Assembly (NCBI GenBank): GCA_018398585.1
Contig: JAGTTD010000008.1
Location: 28,759,208 to 28,823,207 of the forward strand
From: Simmondsia chinensis
Lineage: Eukaryota > Streptophyta > Magnoliopsida > Caryophyllales > Simmondsiaceae
Length of the DNA: 64,000 nt
Reading direction: 5' to 3'
Positions 10,585 through 20,859 of this stretch are shown here, piece by piece; within the stretch, counting starts at the first letter, position 1; every line of letters starts with the position of its first letter. A model generated the notes under the pieces. The model had not been told where the DNA came from and did no database searches. It worked only from the letters and a program-made list of their open reading frames with translations. The translations under genes were made by a program, and so were the position numbers.

Positions 10585-11232
10585 TGCAGCACGTGAATGG
10601 GGATAATAGGGGTACAAGAAGGTTCAACGGCCTTTCCTTTACTTTTATTGACTACTCATAAAATAGAGAGGGAAAATTGGATAACGGTGGCCTCCCCTAG
10701 GAAACATGCCCAATTTCTCTTCTTTCTTTTTGATTTAACCCTTTTCTTACAACCAGAGAAATCGAGGATTACAATAACAATAACACTTTTTTCTCCAAAA
10801 AATCAACTCTCTTTCATCCTAACCTAGCCTCCTTTATATGGGAGAAGAATTACATATTCAAATTCAAATTCAAAAATAAAATATGAAAAGAAAATAAATT
10901 AAAACGGAAAGAATCAAAACTACTCCTAAAATCACGACTTCAATTAACCTTGACCGTGTCCTCCTCTCCAACCGCGAATACCCCTTGGCGCCAACTACTC
11001 TTATGCCATGGAGCACTACCGCCAAAGTCTTGCCACATGTTGAAGCCCTTTGTCTTTGTTTCCACCAATCGTGCACCCGCCAACCAAGTACCCTACCAAG
11101 CCACACGCCAACTACAGATGTGAATCTGCCCTTTCTCGTATACTCTCGGTGTCTTCGCCCTGCCTGTACTCGGCTTGCCTACCCTGACCTGTTTGACTCG
11201 ATTGACCCACCAAATGTTATTTGGCGACTGCA
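10585..11232 (-). repeat. LTR of element A (5' LTR)
   Basis: TGCAG...CTGCA. Partner of 2623-3229, about 40 bp longer because of an extra block near 10690-10740 that the left copy lacks. Confidence 0.85.
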
Positions 11233-12279
11233 TCAATTTTGGGTTATCCTCGTACACTTATCAAAATTAAATCACTATGTATATGAACTTATATAAGGTT
11301 TAGACCAACAATTGTTTGATACTCGGTCCATTGAATTTCATTATTATTTTATAATTATATAATTTTTTTTAATGTTTTAATTTTAATTTGATTTTTATTT
11401 CTTACACTTATAATTGCACTCAATTTTTTTAACGTCGAATTTCAATACAAGACGAATTAAGTTCAAATTCTTGTGATGTCAATTAGAATTTTAAGCGATT
11501 CGATGAAGATATGATTTTGAATTTTGAATTTTGAATTTGTGTCTGTAAAAAAGGGCAAGACAAGCAAGTTTATACATAACAATTAGAATTCATAAATCTC
11601 GATGTGTCGCATTACTAGTCTTTATGTTAATTACTATATTACTTTTATGGTGAGTGCCCTTTGTTCTTTGTACTTATTTTAAATTTTTCATTTATGATTG
11701 TATTGGATTAGGATTTCTGTGTGCACTCTTTATTTCTTCTTTATTATAAAACAAAAATTTTTTTTTCCAGCACTTGGGACTTGATCAAATGTTAATATTA
11801 AGGTCCTTATGTACTTTTTTTATGATAAAATTAAAGTAGTTCAATAGTTATTTTTTATTTCCTTTTTTGTATAATCCAACAAAAATTTAGTGATGTCATG
11901 TAAAGTAACATGCATCTCGGTCCTGCATTGATTCAAAGGGATCAAATAGGAAACAATACCCTGAATCAAAAGGTAGAGAGATGAGTTAAATAAAATCTAT
12001 ATAAATAATAGAAAATGGATTGAGACATAAAAATAGGAAGAGATTTATGCCTTTTCACATTTCGTTTTTTGTGCATGGCGAAAGAAAAAAATTTGGGAGC
12101 AAAATTCAAGAGTGAAGATTGTCAATTACGGTCGTCAATATTTTGTCGATTTTATACCGCGATATTTCAGGCTGTAAAGTTTTTAGTAGTTTGAGTGAAT
12201 TTATGATTCGAAATGAGTACGAGTAATCGAATCGAAATGGTTGTTAGAAAGAGTCAAGTAGTGAAGTTGAATGCATTAC
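11233..12279. other. AT-rich intergenic DNA
   Basis: No gene, RNA or clear mobile element seen. Mostly low-complexity AT-rich sequence with short A and T runs. The last 70 bp, with GAGTACGAGTAATCG, look like decayed edge units of the adjoining minisatellite. Confidence 0.6.
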
Positions 12280-13545
12280 GAGTAATTCCTGTGGTGATCA
12301 CGAGTAATTCCTATGGTGATAACCGGTAATTCAAGTGGTGATCATTGGTAATTCCTGAGGTGATCATGAGTGATTCCTCTGATGATCATGAGTAATTCAT
12401 GTGGTGACTGCGGGTATTGATGTGGTGGATGTAAGTAATTCCTATGGTGATCACGGGTAATTCCTGTGGTGACCGTGGATATTTCCTGGGGTAACCGTGG
12501 GTGACTCCTGTGGTGATCGCGGGTAATTCCTTTGCTAATTGCAGGTAATTCCAAAAGTGATTGCAGGTAATTGTTTTTGCAATCGCGGGTAATTCTTGTG
12601 GTTTTCGTAGGTAATTCCCGTGGTAATCATGGGTAATTCTAGTGGCGACTACAAGTAATTCCTGTGTTGATCGCGTTTAATTTCTTTGGTGATTATGTGT
12701 AATTTCTATGGTGATTGTGGGTAATTTCTCTTATGATCGCAGGTAATTTAAGTGGGTGATCGCAGGTAATCCTTATGATGATAGTGAGTAATTCAAGTGG
12801 TGATTGCGAGTAATTCTTGTGGTGAGTAAATCCTATAGCGATTGCAGGTAATTCAAGTAGTGATCATAAGTAATTCAAGTGGTGATCGCTGATAATTCTT
12901 GTGGTGACCGCAGGTAATTCCTATGGTGATATTGAGTAATTCAAGTGGTGACCGCAAGTAATTCCTGTGATGATCGTGGGTAAATCCTGTGGTGATTGCA
13001 GGTAATTGAAGTAGTGATCATGGGTAATTCCATTATTGATTGCAAGTAATTTAAGAGGTGATCACGAGTAACTCCTAAGGTGATTGTGGGTAATTCTAGT
13101 GGTGATCGCGGGTAATTGATATGGTTATGGCAGGTAATTGATGTAGTGAAAATGAGTAATACTAGTGATGGTCATGGGTAATTCCTTTGGTGACTGCGGG
13201 TAATTCAAGTAGTGATCACAGGTAATACCTGTGATGATTGCAGATAATTTAAGCAATGATGGCTAGTAATTCTTGTTGTGATCGCTAGTAATTCCTATAG
13301 TGATCACGAGTAATTCAACTGATGATCACATATAAATCCCATGGGATCACAGGTAACTCCTAGAGTGATCACAAGTAATTATCGTGATATTTATAGGTAA
13401 TTAGTATAGTGATTAGATGTAATTCATGTGATGATCACTAATGAACTTATTGGCCGTTTGCGGATAATTCTTGTGATGATCATAATTAATTTTCATGGTG
13501 ATCACATGTAGCTCCTATGATGATCATAGACTCATGTAGCGATAC
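12280..13545. repeat. 22-bp minisatellite, about 57 degenerate units
   Basis: The stretch is a head-to-tail array with core GTAATTCCTGTGGTGATC followed by a variable NCNG/A tail, period 22 bp. Units vary mostly at CTGTGG (also AAGTGG, CTATGG) and at the tail (ATCGCG, ATCACG, ATCATG, ATTGCA). The tail variants are those expected from decay of methylated CpG to TpG/CpA. The array has no long open frame and no spacer-like diversity. Confidence 0.93.
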
Positions 13546-14177
13546 ATACATTTAAGAATGACACACCCACATTCAAGAATCATGAGAGTGTAAATAGGCT
13601 AAGCCAGCTCGCAAGGCTCATTTTTGGCTTGGCGCAAGCGTTGTCGGTTCATTTAGCCTAAAGATGACTAATTACCTTCACTTGTTGGTTTAAGTTGGAT
13701 AAACATGAGGGTTGGGATTAGCTTATCTGCGTCTATCGTGATATAGCAATAAAAATTATGTTGTTAATTTAACTTTAATTAGACCATTTTGAATTAAATC
13801 GACATAATGTAAATTATATGGGGTAAAATTAACAAACGTAGAACTACATAGACCAAAATGACACAAAAGATATTTTAATGTAAATGATGAAATGACCTTT
13901 ATTTTGTATTATCTTACATATATTATAGCAAAGTGTTCTCCCTTAAAAACTCACCACATATCAAATGAAGGCCTCTCATCCATCCTACCCCAACAGCCCA
14001 CCAAATCCAAGGCTTCTCATCAATCCTACCCCACAACCCACCAAAAGCTTACAATTTGACTGTTAATGATATTTAGTTGTTGAAAATTAATAGCGGCCAA
14101 TGGACCGGATCGGCCGGGGTAAGTTGTATCATCCCAAAAAAAGTTTAAATAGTTTGTTTACCCAACAAAATCATAAA
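13546..14177. other. intergenic DNA, nothing assigned
   Basis: Mixed-complexity DNA. A short local duplication around AAGGCTTCTCATC and CCTACCCCA (13965-14045) is the only structure I see, plus a copy of the TTTAGTTGTTGAA motif near 14070 that recurs at 14731-15430. Confidence 0.5.
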
Positions 14178-14287
14178 GAAATTGCAGCTTACATGGTAAT
14201 GAATATGCCTCACATGTTAGAGGTATCGGATTTGAACCCCGCTGGTGTCATTTTTGTGTCACTTTTTTTGTGTCATATTAAAAATAA
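14178..14287 (+). mobile_element. tRNA-like SINE remnant
   Basis: CAGCTTACATGGTAA resembles a polymerase III A box and GGATTTGAACCCC a B box, with tRNA-like spacing (about 45 bp), followed by T-rich DNA and an A-rich tail AAAAATAAAAATAAAAAA. This is the layout of a short SINE. No target duplication was identified, so it may be a decayed copy. Confidence 0.45.
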
Positions 14288-14425
14288 AAATAAAAAAGCC
14301 GGGTCGGGCTCGCTGGGCCAGGCTCAAACCCAGGCCCGACTCGAGCCCGGTTAGGAAATGATCCTGGCCCGACCTCACCCGATCCTGGGCTCGGCCCACG
14401 GGCCTGGACCCGAGCCCGGGTCTAT
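14288..14425. repeat. GC-rich GGGCCGGGC-type block
   Basis: A sharp GC island with repeats of CGGGC, GGCCCGAC and GAGCCCGG in both orientations, similar in style to the subterminal regions of the hAT element at 32851-36020. It may be a surviving hAT end; no TIR or TSD was found here. Confidence 0.4.
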
Positions 14426-14469
14426 TGATAATATTTATTAAATTTAGCAATTTAAATTTTAGAACATAA

Positions 14470-14711
14470 CCAAAGAGGGCACCAACATGCCATCATTGGA
14501 TCCCATTAGAACTCCAAAATGAAGCGTGCTTGGGTGAGAGTAGTACCAGGATGGGTAACCTCCTAGAAAGTCCTCACCCTCAGGTTGGGGGCACTGGGAA
14601 ACAGCCTCTCTTCAGGTTAATACCCGAAAGGGAGAAGGCTGCGTACATCCGCCCCCCTCCCCCCTAGACACTTCGTAGGCCGGAGCCCTTGAAGCACTGG
14701 GTATGTTCCTT
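14470..14711 (+). mobile_element. 5S-rRNA-headed SINE, copy 1
   Basis: The first about 100 bp (14470-14570) follow plant 5S rRNA: GGATCCCATTAGAACTCC, AAGCGTGCTTGGGTGAGAG, TAGTACCAGGATGGGTAAC. That includes the internal-promoter A-box, intermediate element and C-box region. The remaining body (CAGGTTGGGGGCACTGGGAA ... GGCTGCGTACATCCGC ... GCACTGGGTATGTTCC) is typical of plant SINE bodies. A 19-bp target duplication, TTTAAATTTTAGAACATAA, flanks it (14451-14469 and 14712-14730). It is therefore a retroposed unit and not a 5S gene. Confidence 0.88.
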
Positions 14712-14730
14712 TTTAAATTTTAGAACATAA

Positions 14731-15524
14731 TCTTTTTCGGATGAACTGTTAGTGACATTTTCCTCAAGTTAAGATTGTACCAATTTTAGATGCGTCGAGT
14801 AATGAGTAATTAAAAGATCTCCAAAATAGGGTTCGAAAAGACAAAAAAAAAAAAATCAAAATGGTTTCCACATAGACATGTTCTAAATATATATACAAAC
14901 ACACATGTCAAAGTTGCAATTTGAAATGACAACATATTCGTCAAATATTCAGCCAATTAGGGTGGTCTTGACATTTTCGTGGCTTAAGACAAACAATTTA
15001 AATAGGGCATTACATATATATCGACATTTCTTTTAATAACATAAATACTAATATAAAAAATTGTAAAAACTTTACTCACAAAACTTCTACCATTATCAAT
15101 AATTGATGCTTAAACAATCACTATAAAAATAAAATAAGAAATTTACATGTTATCGCCTTAGGGGGACTTAGAATTTGGGGCTGTCAAGTTGATTGTGTTA
15201 CTTAGGGTTATGTCTTAAGCTTAGCAATTAGAATTTGATAACGTAATATTTTCAAACTAACTGTTAATAACATTTAGTCGTCGATCTATAAAAAATGTAA
15301 TATTACTTAAAATCAGCAGTTAGAATTTGAGAACATAATCTTTTCAAAATAACTGTTACTGACATTTAGTTGTTGAATCCTTGTCATCAATTAGAATTTG
15401 AGAATATAATGTTTTCGACCTAATCAAAAGGCCATATTATAATCAAAGGACATACTCATGTCATTACAAATTATTACAAATCAAGAGGCCATACTTAAAC
15501 CAAGAGGCCATACAACAATTAGAC
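14731..15524. repeat. degenerate repeat of about 60-90 bp units
   Basis: A motif of the form AATTAGAATTTGAGAACATAAT ending TTTAGTTGTTGA recurs near 15225, 15315 and 15388. A further copy at 14440-14770 has been split by the 5S-headed SINE. The rest is AT-rich DNA with nothing assigned. Confidence 0.5.
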
Positions 15525-15628
15525 TTAGCAAAATATCACAAATTTGAAAATATCTAGCAAACTAACATAGTTTACTGTTCATGACCTTTTGCACGCCATT
15601 TCTGATAGATTACAAGGTATAAAACCTA

Positions 15629-15655
15629 TTGCACGACGTCCGAAACGTCATGCAA
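15629..15655. repeat. hairpin TTGCACGACGT / ACGTCATGCAA, left arm
   Basis: An 11-bp inverted repeat around a 5-nt loop with one mismatch. The mirror copy at 16738-16764 is perfect. Confidence 0.85.
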
Positions 15656-15775
15656 CATATTAAATTTTTTTTTTTTAAATTTATGGATGTCGTGCAACCG
15701 GTGATGATATTAATTTTTTTTTATTTTTAATTTATATTATACAAAATTTTATACGCTTTAAGAACAATAATGGAA

Positions 15776-15846
15776 CTAGTAGTCTAGTGGTAAGGGTGCA
15801 TTTACATGCTTCACAAAGTCGTGGGTTTGAATCCCCTTATACCTAT
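15776..15846 (+). ncRNA. tRNA-like module (Gly-like A and B boxes), left arm
   Basis: TAGTCTAGTGGTAAGGGTG fits a tRNA A box/D arm and GGGTTTGAATCCCC a B box/T arm with one mismatch. Spacing resembles tRNA-Gly. I cannot form a proper acceptor stem, so this is a relic or promoter module rather than a working tRNA gene. Confidence 0.5.
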
Positions 15847-16534
15847 TTTTTTCATTGCTTTTATTCATTTTTTTATTTTTTTATTTTTTGTTGTTTTACA
15901 CCAAAGGTAAAACTTTTATTCAAGTTTTATCTTGGTCATCTACTCCTCTTTCATATAATATTTTATTTTACTTTGAATAAATTTATTAACTTATAAATAA
16001 TAATCATTAATTTTATTTTTTATATGCTAATATATCTATTTTTTATTAATATTTTAAAAATATTTTATTTCAATAACTATATATTTTATTTTGCTATAAA
16101 ATATTTTCAAAAATGTTATATTTCTCTAAATATTTTTCTATGAAATTATAGGAATTTAATTTCAGTAGCCACTTCTTAGGAAATATGTAAAAAAATATTT
16201 GGTTGCTAGAATGCGAAGTAGAACTTTCTTGGATTTTTACATAAGTAATTATGAGATAATACTCATAGAGGGTTTTTACATAATTAATTAACTAAAATTA
16301 AATATATAATTATTGAAAAAAATTATAGTAAAATACTAATTAAAAGTAGATATATTAGCATATAAGAAACAAAATTTAATGATTATTATTTATAAGTTAA
16401 TAAATTTATTCAGAGTAAAATAAAATATTATAAGGAGTAGAGGACCAAGATAAAACTTGAATAAAAGTTTTACCATTGGTGTAAAAACAAAAAACAACAA
16501 AAAAAATTGAATAAAAGCAATGAAAAAGTAGGTA

Positions 16535-16612
16535 TAAGGGGATTCGAACCCGCGTCCTTGAAAAGCATGTAAAATCACCCTTACCAGTAAACTACTAATT
16601 CTATTATTAATC
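16535..16612 (-). ncRNA. tRNA-like module, right arm
   Basis: Mirror copy on the minus strand. The B box is intact (GGGTTCGAATCCCC), and the A-box region reads TAGTTTACTGGTAAGGGTG. No acceptor stem is evident. Confidence 0.5.
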
Positions 16613-16737
16613 TTAATATATATATATTTATATAATATAAATTAAAAAAATTAAAAATTAAAAATAAAAAAAAATTAATATCAACCAACGTCCCGAACGT
16701 CGTGCAACCATAAATTTAAAAAAAAAAATTTAATATG

Positions 16738-16764
16738 TTGCACGACGTTTCGGACGTCGTGCAA
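16738..16764. repeat. perfect hairpin TTGCACGACGT / ACGTCGTGCAA, right arm
   Basis: Perfect 11-bp inverted repeat with loop TTCGG, mirror of 15629-15655. Confidence 0.9.
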
Positions 16765-16969
16765 CGGGTTTTATACCTTGTAATCCATCCGAAATGGCAT
16801 GCAAAAGGTCGTGAACAGTAAACTATCTTAGTTTACTAAATATTTTCAAATTTGTGATATTTTGCTAAATTTTTTTTAAAATGTGATATTTTGGAAAAAA
16901 AGTCCAACAATTACATTAACATGAAAAGCAAATACTTCAATCATTACAAGCGAAAAGGTCATACTACTA

Positions 16970-17506
16970 TCTATCTATAGAATTAAGGGATGAGTTTTGA
17001 CTTAAAAAGTAAAAACACAAAATAGGCAAAAATTAAATTATATTTCATAATTACTAAATTACATAAATTATAGAAGTTTAATTTTATAATATTTTTGGGC
17101 AATATATTTAAATTATTTGATAAAATTAAATTTGAAAAATTATTTGTTCCTTAAAATATATTTACATTCTTAACATTGAAGATCTATATAAAAATTATCT
17201 TACAATATTATACTATAAAGATCTATACTAAAGTACTTCATTATATTTATTAAATTAAGCAATTTTTAAGTTTCACAAATAATACTCAATGTATGTAATT
17301 CACATTATAGTAAATTATGAAAGGAACAATATTTTAATAGAACTAAAGAATGATTTTTCACTTAAAATGAAAGAAAATAAAATACATATAAGTTACATAA
17401 TATATCCCAATTAGTAAATTATATAAATTATGGCAATTTAATTTTTGATGGTCAACGAAAGTATACATCACACATACTACCCGTGTATCGCACGGAAAAA
17501 AACTAG
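16970..17506 (+). mobile_element. non-autonomous Helitron
   Basis: The 3' end has a stem-loop CCGTG-TATCG-CACGG (17481-17495), seven A, then CTAG followed by T, the hallmark of Helitron 3' ends inserted at A/T. The 5' end begins TCTATCTATAG after an A. The 537-bp interior is AT-rich and non-coding. The 3' structure is strong; the 5' limit is inferred from the TC rule. The second Helitron at 37646-37947 has a similar terminal hairpin. Confidence 0.7.
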
Positions 17507-18059
17507 TTAATAATTTATTTTCAGGTTAAAATTAATATAATTAGTTGTATTTGACAATATAAGTGACCCAAAATGAGATGATGTTATTTTAATATATTTG
17601 ATTTTTTTTTTTTTTAAGTTGCTCTAAACGGGTTAAAAAAATTGTATAACAATATGAAATAGTATAAAACTTGCCATTCTTTGTTGCTAAACCCACATCC
17701 CCTCGCTATTGCTCTCACCGCATATACAAATTACAGTGTCATGACACTATTAATGAAGAAAAATTGAATAAGAACCTTTTTTACATCTTGAAACATTATT
17801 ATTTAGATTACTTTATTAAATATATAGGTTACTTTTAGACTAAGATATTAGTATGTAAATTTTGTGAATTAAACAAATTAATATATCAAAATTTTAGATA
17901 CTAATGTGTAATTATTATTATTTTTTTAAACTAAATACCAATATGTAATTTACTCTCTATATTAATAGATACATCATATTCACATATAAATATATTAGAT
18001 TTCTTTTTTTTTTTTTTGGGGTCAAAATATATTAGATTTCTATATCAAAAAAAAAAAAA
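17507..18059. other. AT-rich intergenic DNA
   Basis: No gene seen. A direct repeat ATATATTAGATTTCT (about 17985 and 18027) brackets a T run, and a long A run (18046-18059) lies next to the SINE end. Confidence 0.5.
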
Positions 18060-18237
18060 CAAAAATCATACTCAATGCCTCAAGGGCTCCCACCTACGCA
18101 AGGTTTGGGGGTGGATGTATGCAGCCTTTCCCCATCGGAATGTTAATCTGAAGAGAGGCTGTTTTCGAGTGCCTCCAACCTGAGGATGAAGACTTCCCAG
18201 AAGGTTACCTATACTCCCGTCCAAGCACGCTTAACTT
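18060..18237 (-). mobile_element. 5S-rRNA-headed SINE, copy 3 (5'-truncated)
   Basis: On the minus strand it starts inside the 5S part (AAGTTAAGCGTGCTTGG), runs through a diverged C-box region and then the same body as copies 1 and 2 (CAGGTTGGAGGCACTCG, GGCTGCATACATCCACCC, GAGGCATTGAG). It is older and truncated, and no clean TSD was found. Confidence 0.8.
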
Positions 18238-20276
18238 TAAATTTCTAAAAGATAAACATATTTAACTTATAACAATAATATTAAATATCATACACATTAA
18301 ATTTAGTAATAATATAACATCTTCTTCACCCTATTTTAACATTTTTTTAACTGCTATGCTTTTTTTAAACAGGTAACCAATTTTAAAATATACGGCCAAG
18401 GTTACGCCTCCAAAAATCAATGGCTAGAAAATAAATTCTGCGTGGTGAAGAAAGTTCTGATTCTTTACAGTAGAAACACCCGACCCCTATCTTCTTTCTT
18501 CTATATATTTTTTAAAAATTTATTCTCTCTTTTTAGCTCTAGAATCATATCGGATTAAAAAAAAAAAAAAAAAGGCTCTAGAATCATCATGAAAATATAA
18601 CTAAAATTGCCGCCCAATATTTTAATTTTGTTGAAATTATAATTCCACAGCCCATTTTCATACAATTAAATTTTAATTAAAAATCATACATTTTAATTCC
18701 TTAGAGTGAGAGTACTTTACAATTAACTACACTAACTTGAAACACAAAATACCCCACTTGATTAACCTAAATCTAAAATAACTGAAAAGTGCAAACTAAA
18801 TTTGACCCAAACTTCGAAATCACCCAATTCGAATAACTTGAACTTAAAAAGACCCAAATTAATTTAACTCAAAGTCTAAGGTGACCAACCTGATTGACAA
18901 GAAAACCAAGATGACTCAAATCCAAAAATGAAACTACTTGACTTCAATGTAATGTAAAGTCGAAATTACCAATCAAATTGACTAGCAACCTATTACGACT
19001 CAAACCAAAAATGACTTGACCAATCTCACCCTAAACTTAGATTCGACTAGCTCAAGAAATGATGCATAAGGGTGTAACAAGCGATGGCAAGCCGAGCACC
19101 TCCTTGTTCGAACTTTAAATCGATAAGCCTTAAGAAGCTCAAGTTCCGAGTCAAACTTTTATCGATCTTTGGAACTTTTATTTAAGCTTGGTTTAATAAG
19201 ATCTCATTATGCTCGATACTCAACGCGGCTCAGCTCATTAGGCTAATTGATTGATTCGAGCTCATTATCGAGTTGAATCAAGCTCGTTATCAAGTAAAAT
19301 CAATCTCATAACGAAGCCGAGCCGAGATCCCTATCGAGCTGGACTATTGGAGTTACTATCCAGTCATCATTAATGAGCTCTTAACGAACTTTGAACGTGC
19401 TCTTATTGAGCCCTTATCAAAATGGTCACAAAAATTAACAATCTGAGCAGCCTTTATTCGTACTTGAGTCGTTAAGCTTATCGAGCCCCAAGAACGAACA
19501 CGAACGAGCCGTAATTGATTTTGAACAGGAGTAGTTCATCGAACACCCCTGTTTGATCCAAAACTAAGATAAATCAAACTCGAAATGGTTCAAATCAACT
19601 CAAACAAGAAGATATTCACCCAACAAACATATTATGAACGACGAACAATTGAAGTATTACTTTTAGATGGCACTGCCACCTTAGAATTACATAGCCTAAA
19701 AACCTGGAAATCTACTAGCTTAAACCAAAAAAATACAGATAACAATTTGACATAACAATCGGAACATGAATAACAAATAAGGACCCATCTAGAATCATAA
19801 TATCAGTAACAAACCTGAACGAGCACACAATCATAAGAGGTGAGTTTTTTTTCTGATTTTTCTGTTTTTATAGTCCATTTTTGTTCAATTAGAGATAGCA
19901 AATTGAAAACAGAAAACCGACAACAAGTGAAAAAATCATTCTGAAACCTGTTTTAAATTTCTTCTCAATCAAAAATTATAAATTACGAACAATACCAAAC
20001 AAACTCTAAAGCATAATGCTAACAAGGCATCAATCAATGAGACTAGTTGAACACACAACATCAACATAAAAATTGCATCAAACAAAACCAAAATCGCAAC
20101 TTTAAAAACTGAGGAACATCAAAAGCGAGATAAAAGTCAAGACATCCTCGAATTAAAACTACTTCAAAGATAGAGTCTAACAAATTGTATCATAAGATAA
20201 CGCTAAATAAACATAAACTAGGAGCGAAACTAGAACAGATCAAAGGGGGAATCCATAGATACTAGAGAACGATGAT
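18238..20276. other. intergenic DNA with degenerate repeats and RPL41 3' flank
   Basis: 18700-19060 is made of short units built on GACTCAAA, TTGACC and AACTTGAA. 19080-19560 is built on CGAGCTC, AACGAGC and TTATCGAG units. The part nearest RPL41 (about 20000-20276) should include its 3' UTR on the minus strand. No other gene seen. Confidence 0.55.
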
Positions 20277-20671
20277 CTACTTGGATCTCTGCCTCATCTT
20301 TCTGCGCTTCCTCTTCAACCTCCTCATTCGCTTCTTCTTCCACTGTTTATTCAATCAACAACAGAAAAAACACTAATTAATCTCAAGAAATTAACCATAA
20401 AGTGATACAAGTAAATGAGATAAATAGTTGCTATTAGTATGGCTATTTAGAACTAATTAGTTAAATTTAGTAGTAAAATTCTTAGACTTAGTTACAATTC
20501 CTAGGGATTAGTATAAATAGTGGTGTATTATCATATTAGAAATAATAATCACAATTAAAGTATCTCAATTTCTTCGTTCTCTAAGAATTAAAATGAATCA
20601 CAATCGATTGTATCAGAAGGAAGACATAAATTCGTATCAATCTTGAAGAAGTAAATTACCTTAGCTCTCAT
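20277..20671 (-). CDS. RPL41: 60S ribosomal protein L41 (eL41), two exons
   Basis: Encodes the 25-residue, extremely basic peptide of the large ribosomal subunit, which lies at the subunit interface. Exon 1 (20660-20671) gives MRAK; a 317-bp GT...AG intron in phase 0 follows (20343-20659); exon 2 (20277-20342) gives WKKKRMRRLKRKRR and ends KMRQRSK before TAG. The product is 25 residues, the usual eL41 length, with no missing residue. The splice sites are canonical (GTAATT donor, AACAG acceptor on the minus strand). The upstream region has the promoter layout of plant ribosomal-protein genes, so the gene is probably active. It is the smallest gene here and easily missed. Confidence 0.95.
20343..20659 (-). 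other. RPL41 intron
   Basis: 317 bp, AT-rich, GT...AG, phase 0 between Lys4 and Trp5. Starting an intron right after four codons is characteristic of plant RPL41 genes. Confidence 0.9.
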
Positions 20672-20777
20672 GGTGATTGGACGACGGAGATGATCCCCTT
20701 TGAAACCCTAGGAGAGAGAAATTGTGTTTTTCTGCTGCGCGGATGAGGCGAAAGAGAGAATAAGCACTTTGGCAAAC

Positions 20778-20856
20778 TAGGGTTTCCCGAATATATATAG
20801 AAGAGGGAGCCCTAATAGATCCGTGGGTTTAGCCTTTCACAAGATGGGCCGGCCCA
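20778..20856 (-). promoter_or_regulatory. RPL41 promoter: site II palindrome, TATA box, telo box
   Basis: On the minus strand, going towards the gene: TGGGCC-GGCCCA (20845-20856), a palindromic double site II element bound by TCP factors in growth genes; a TATATATATTC TATA box (20790-20799); and a telo box AAACCCTA (20778-20785). A further inverted telo box lies at 20703-20710 in the leader. This combination is typical of plant ribosomal-protein genes expressed in dividing tissue. The transcription start is inferred near 20765. Confidence 0.8.
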
Positions 20857-20859
20857 ATA

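Larger units (their letters stand above)
2623..11232 (-). mobile_element. Element A: minus-strand Ty3/gypsy LTR element, gag-protease only, split by element B
   Basis: Two related LTRs (2623-3229 and 10585-11232) face the minus strand. Next to the right LTR is a tRNA-Met-type primer site. Between the LTRs, after removing nested element B (4755-10272) and its TSD, only about 1.8 kb of internal sequence remains. It encodes gag, a CCHC zinc knuckle and an aspartic-protease-like domain, then goes straight to the polypurine-like end next to the left LTR. No reverse transcriptase, RNase H or integrase is present. The LTRs are clearly diverged, and the flanks (TTTGA / TCAAT) show no matching TSD, so the element is old. 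It is either internally deleted or of the gag-only (TR-GAG) type. Confidence 0.85.
15525..16868. mobile_element. large foldback element with tRNA-like modules
   Basis: Left arm 15525-16095 and right arm 16280-16868 are inverted copies (outer ends TTAGCAAAATATCACAAATT / complement), about 570-590 bp each around a loop of about 185 bp. Each arm carries, in order, a GCACGACGT hairpin pair, a tRNA-like module and T-rich sequence. No transposase is encoded and I found no convincing target duplication (checked 3, 8 and 9 bp). The mirror-image open frames in the arms are a by-product of the duplication, not genes. It could be a foldback/MULE-type non-autonomous element or a head-to-head inverted duplication. 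Confidence 0.85.

Noticed and set aside
12342..12554. Protein-coding frame in the minisatellite (minus strand)
   Set aside because: The peptide is just the repeat translated (HHRNY units); no start context or conservation is expected.
12280..13545. CRISPR array
   Set aside because: The 22-bp units are contiguous with no spacers, and the context is a plant nuclear genome.
15776..15846. A working tRNA-Gly gene
   Set aside because: A and B boxes are present, but the acceptor and anticodon stems do not pair, and the sequence is part of a repeated foldback arm.
15516..16877. 9-bp target duplication of a MULE around the foldback element
   Set aside because: CAATTAGAC on the left and ATTTTTTTT on the right do not match.
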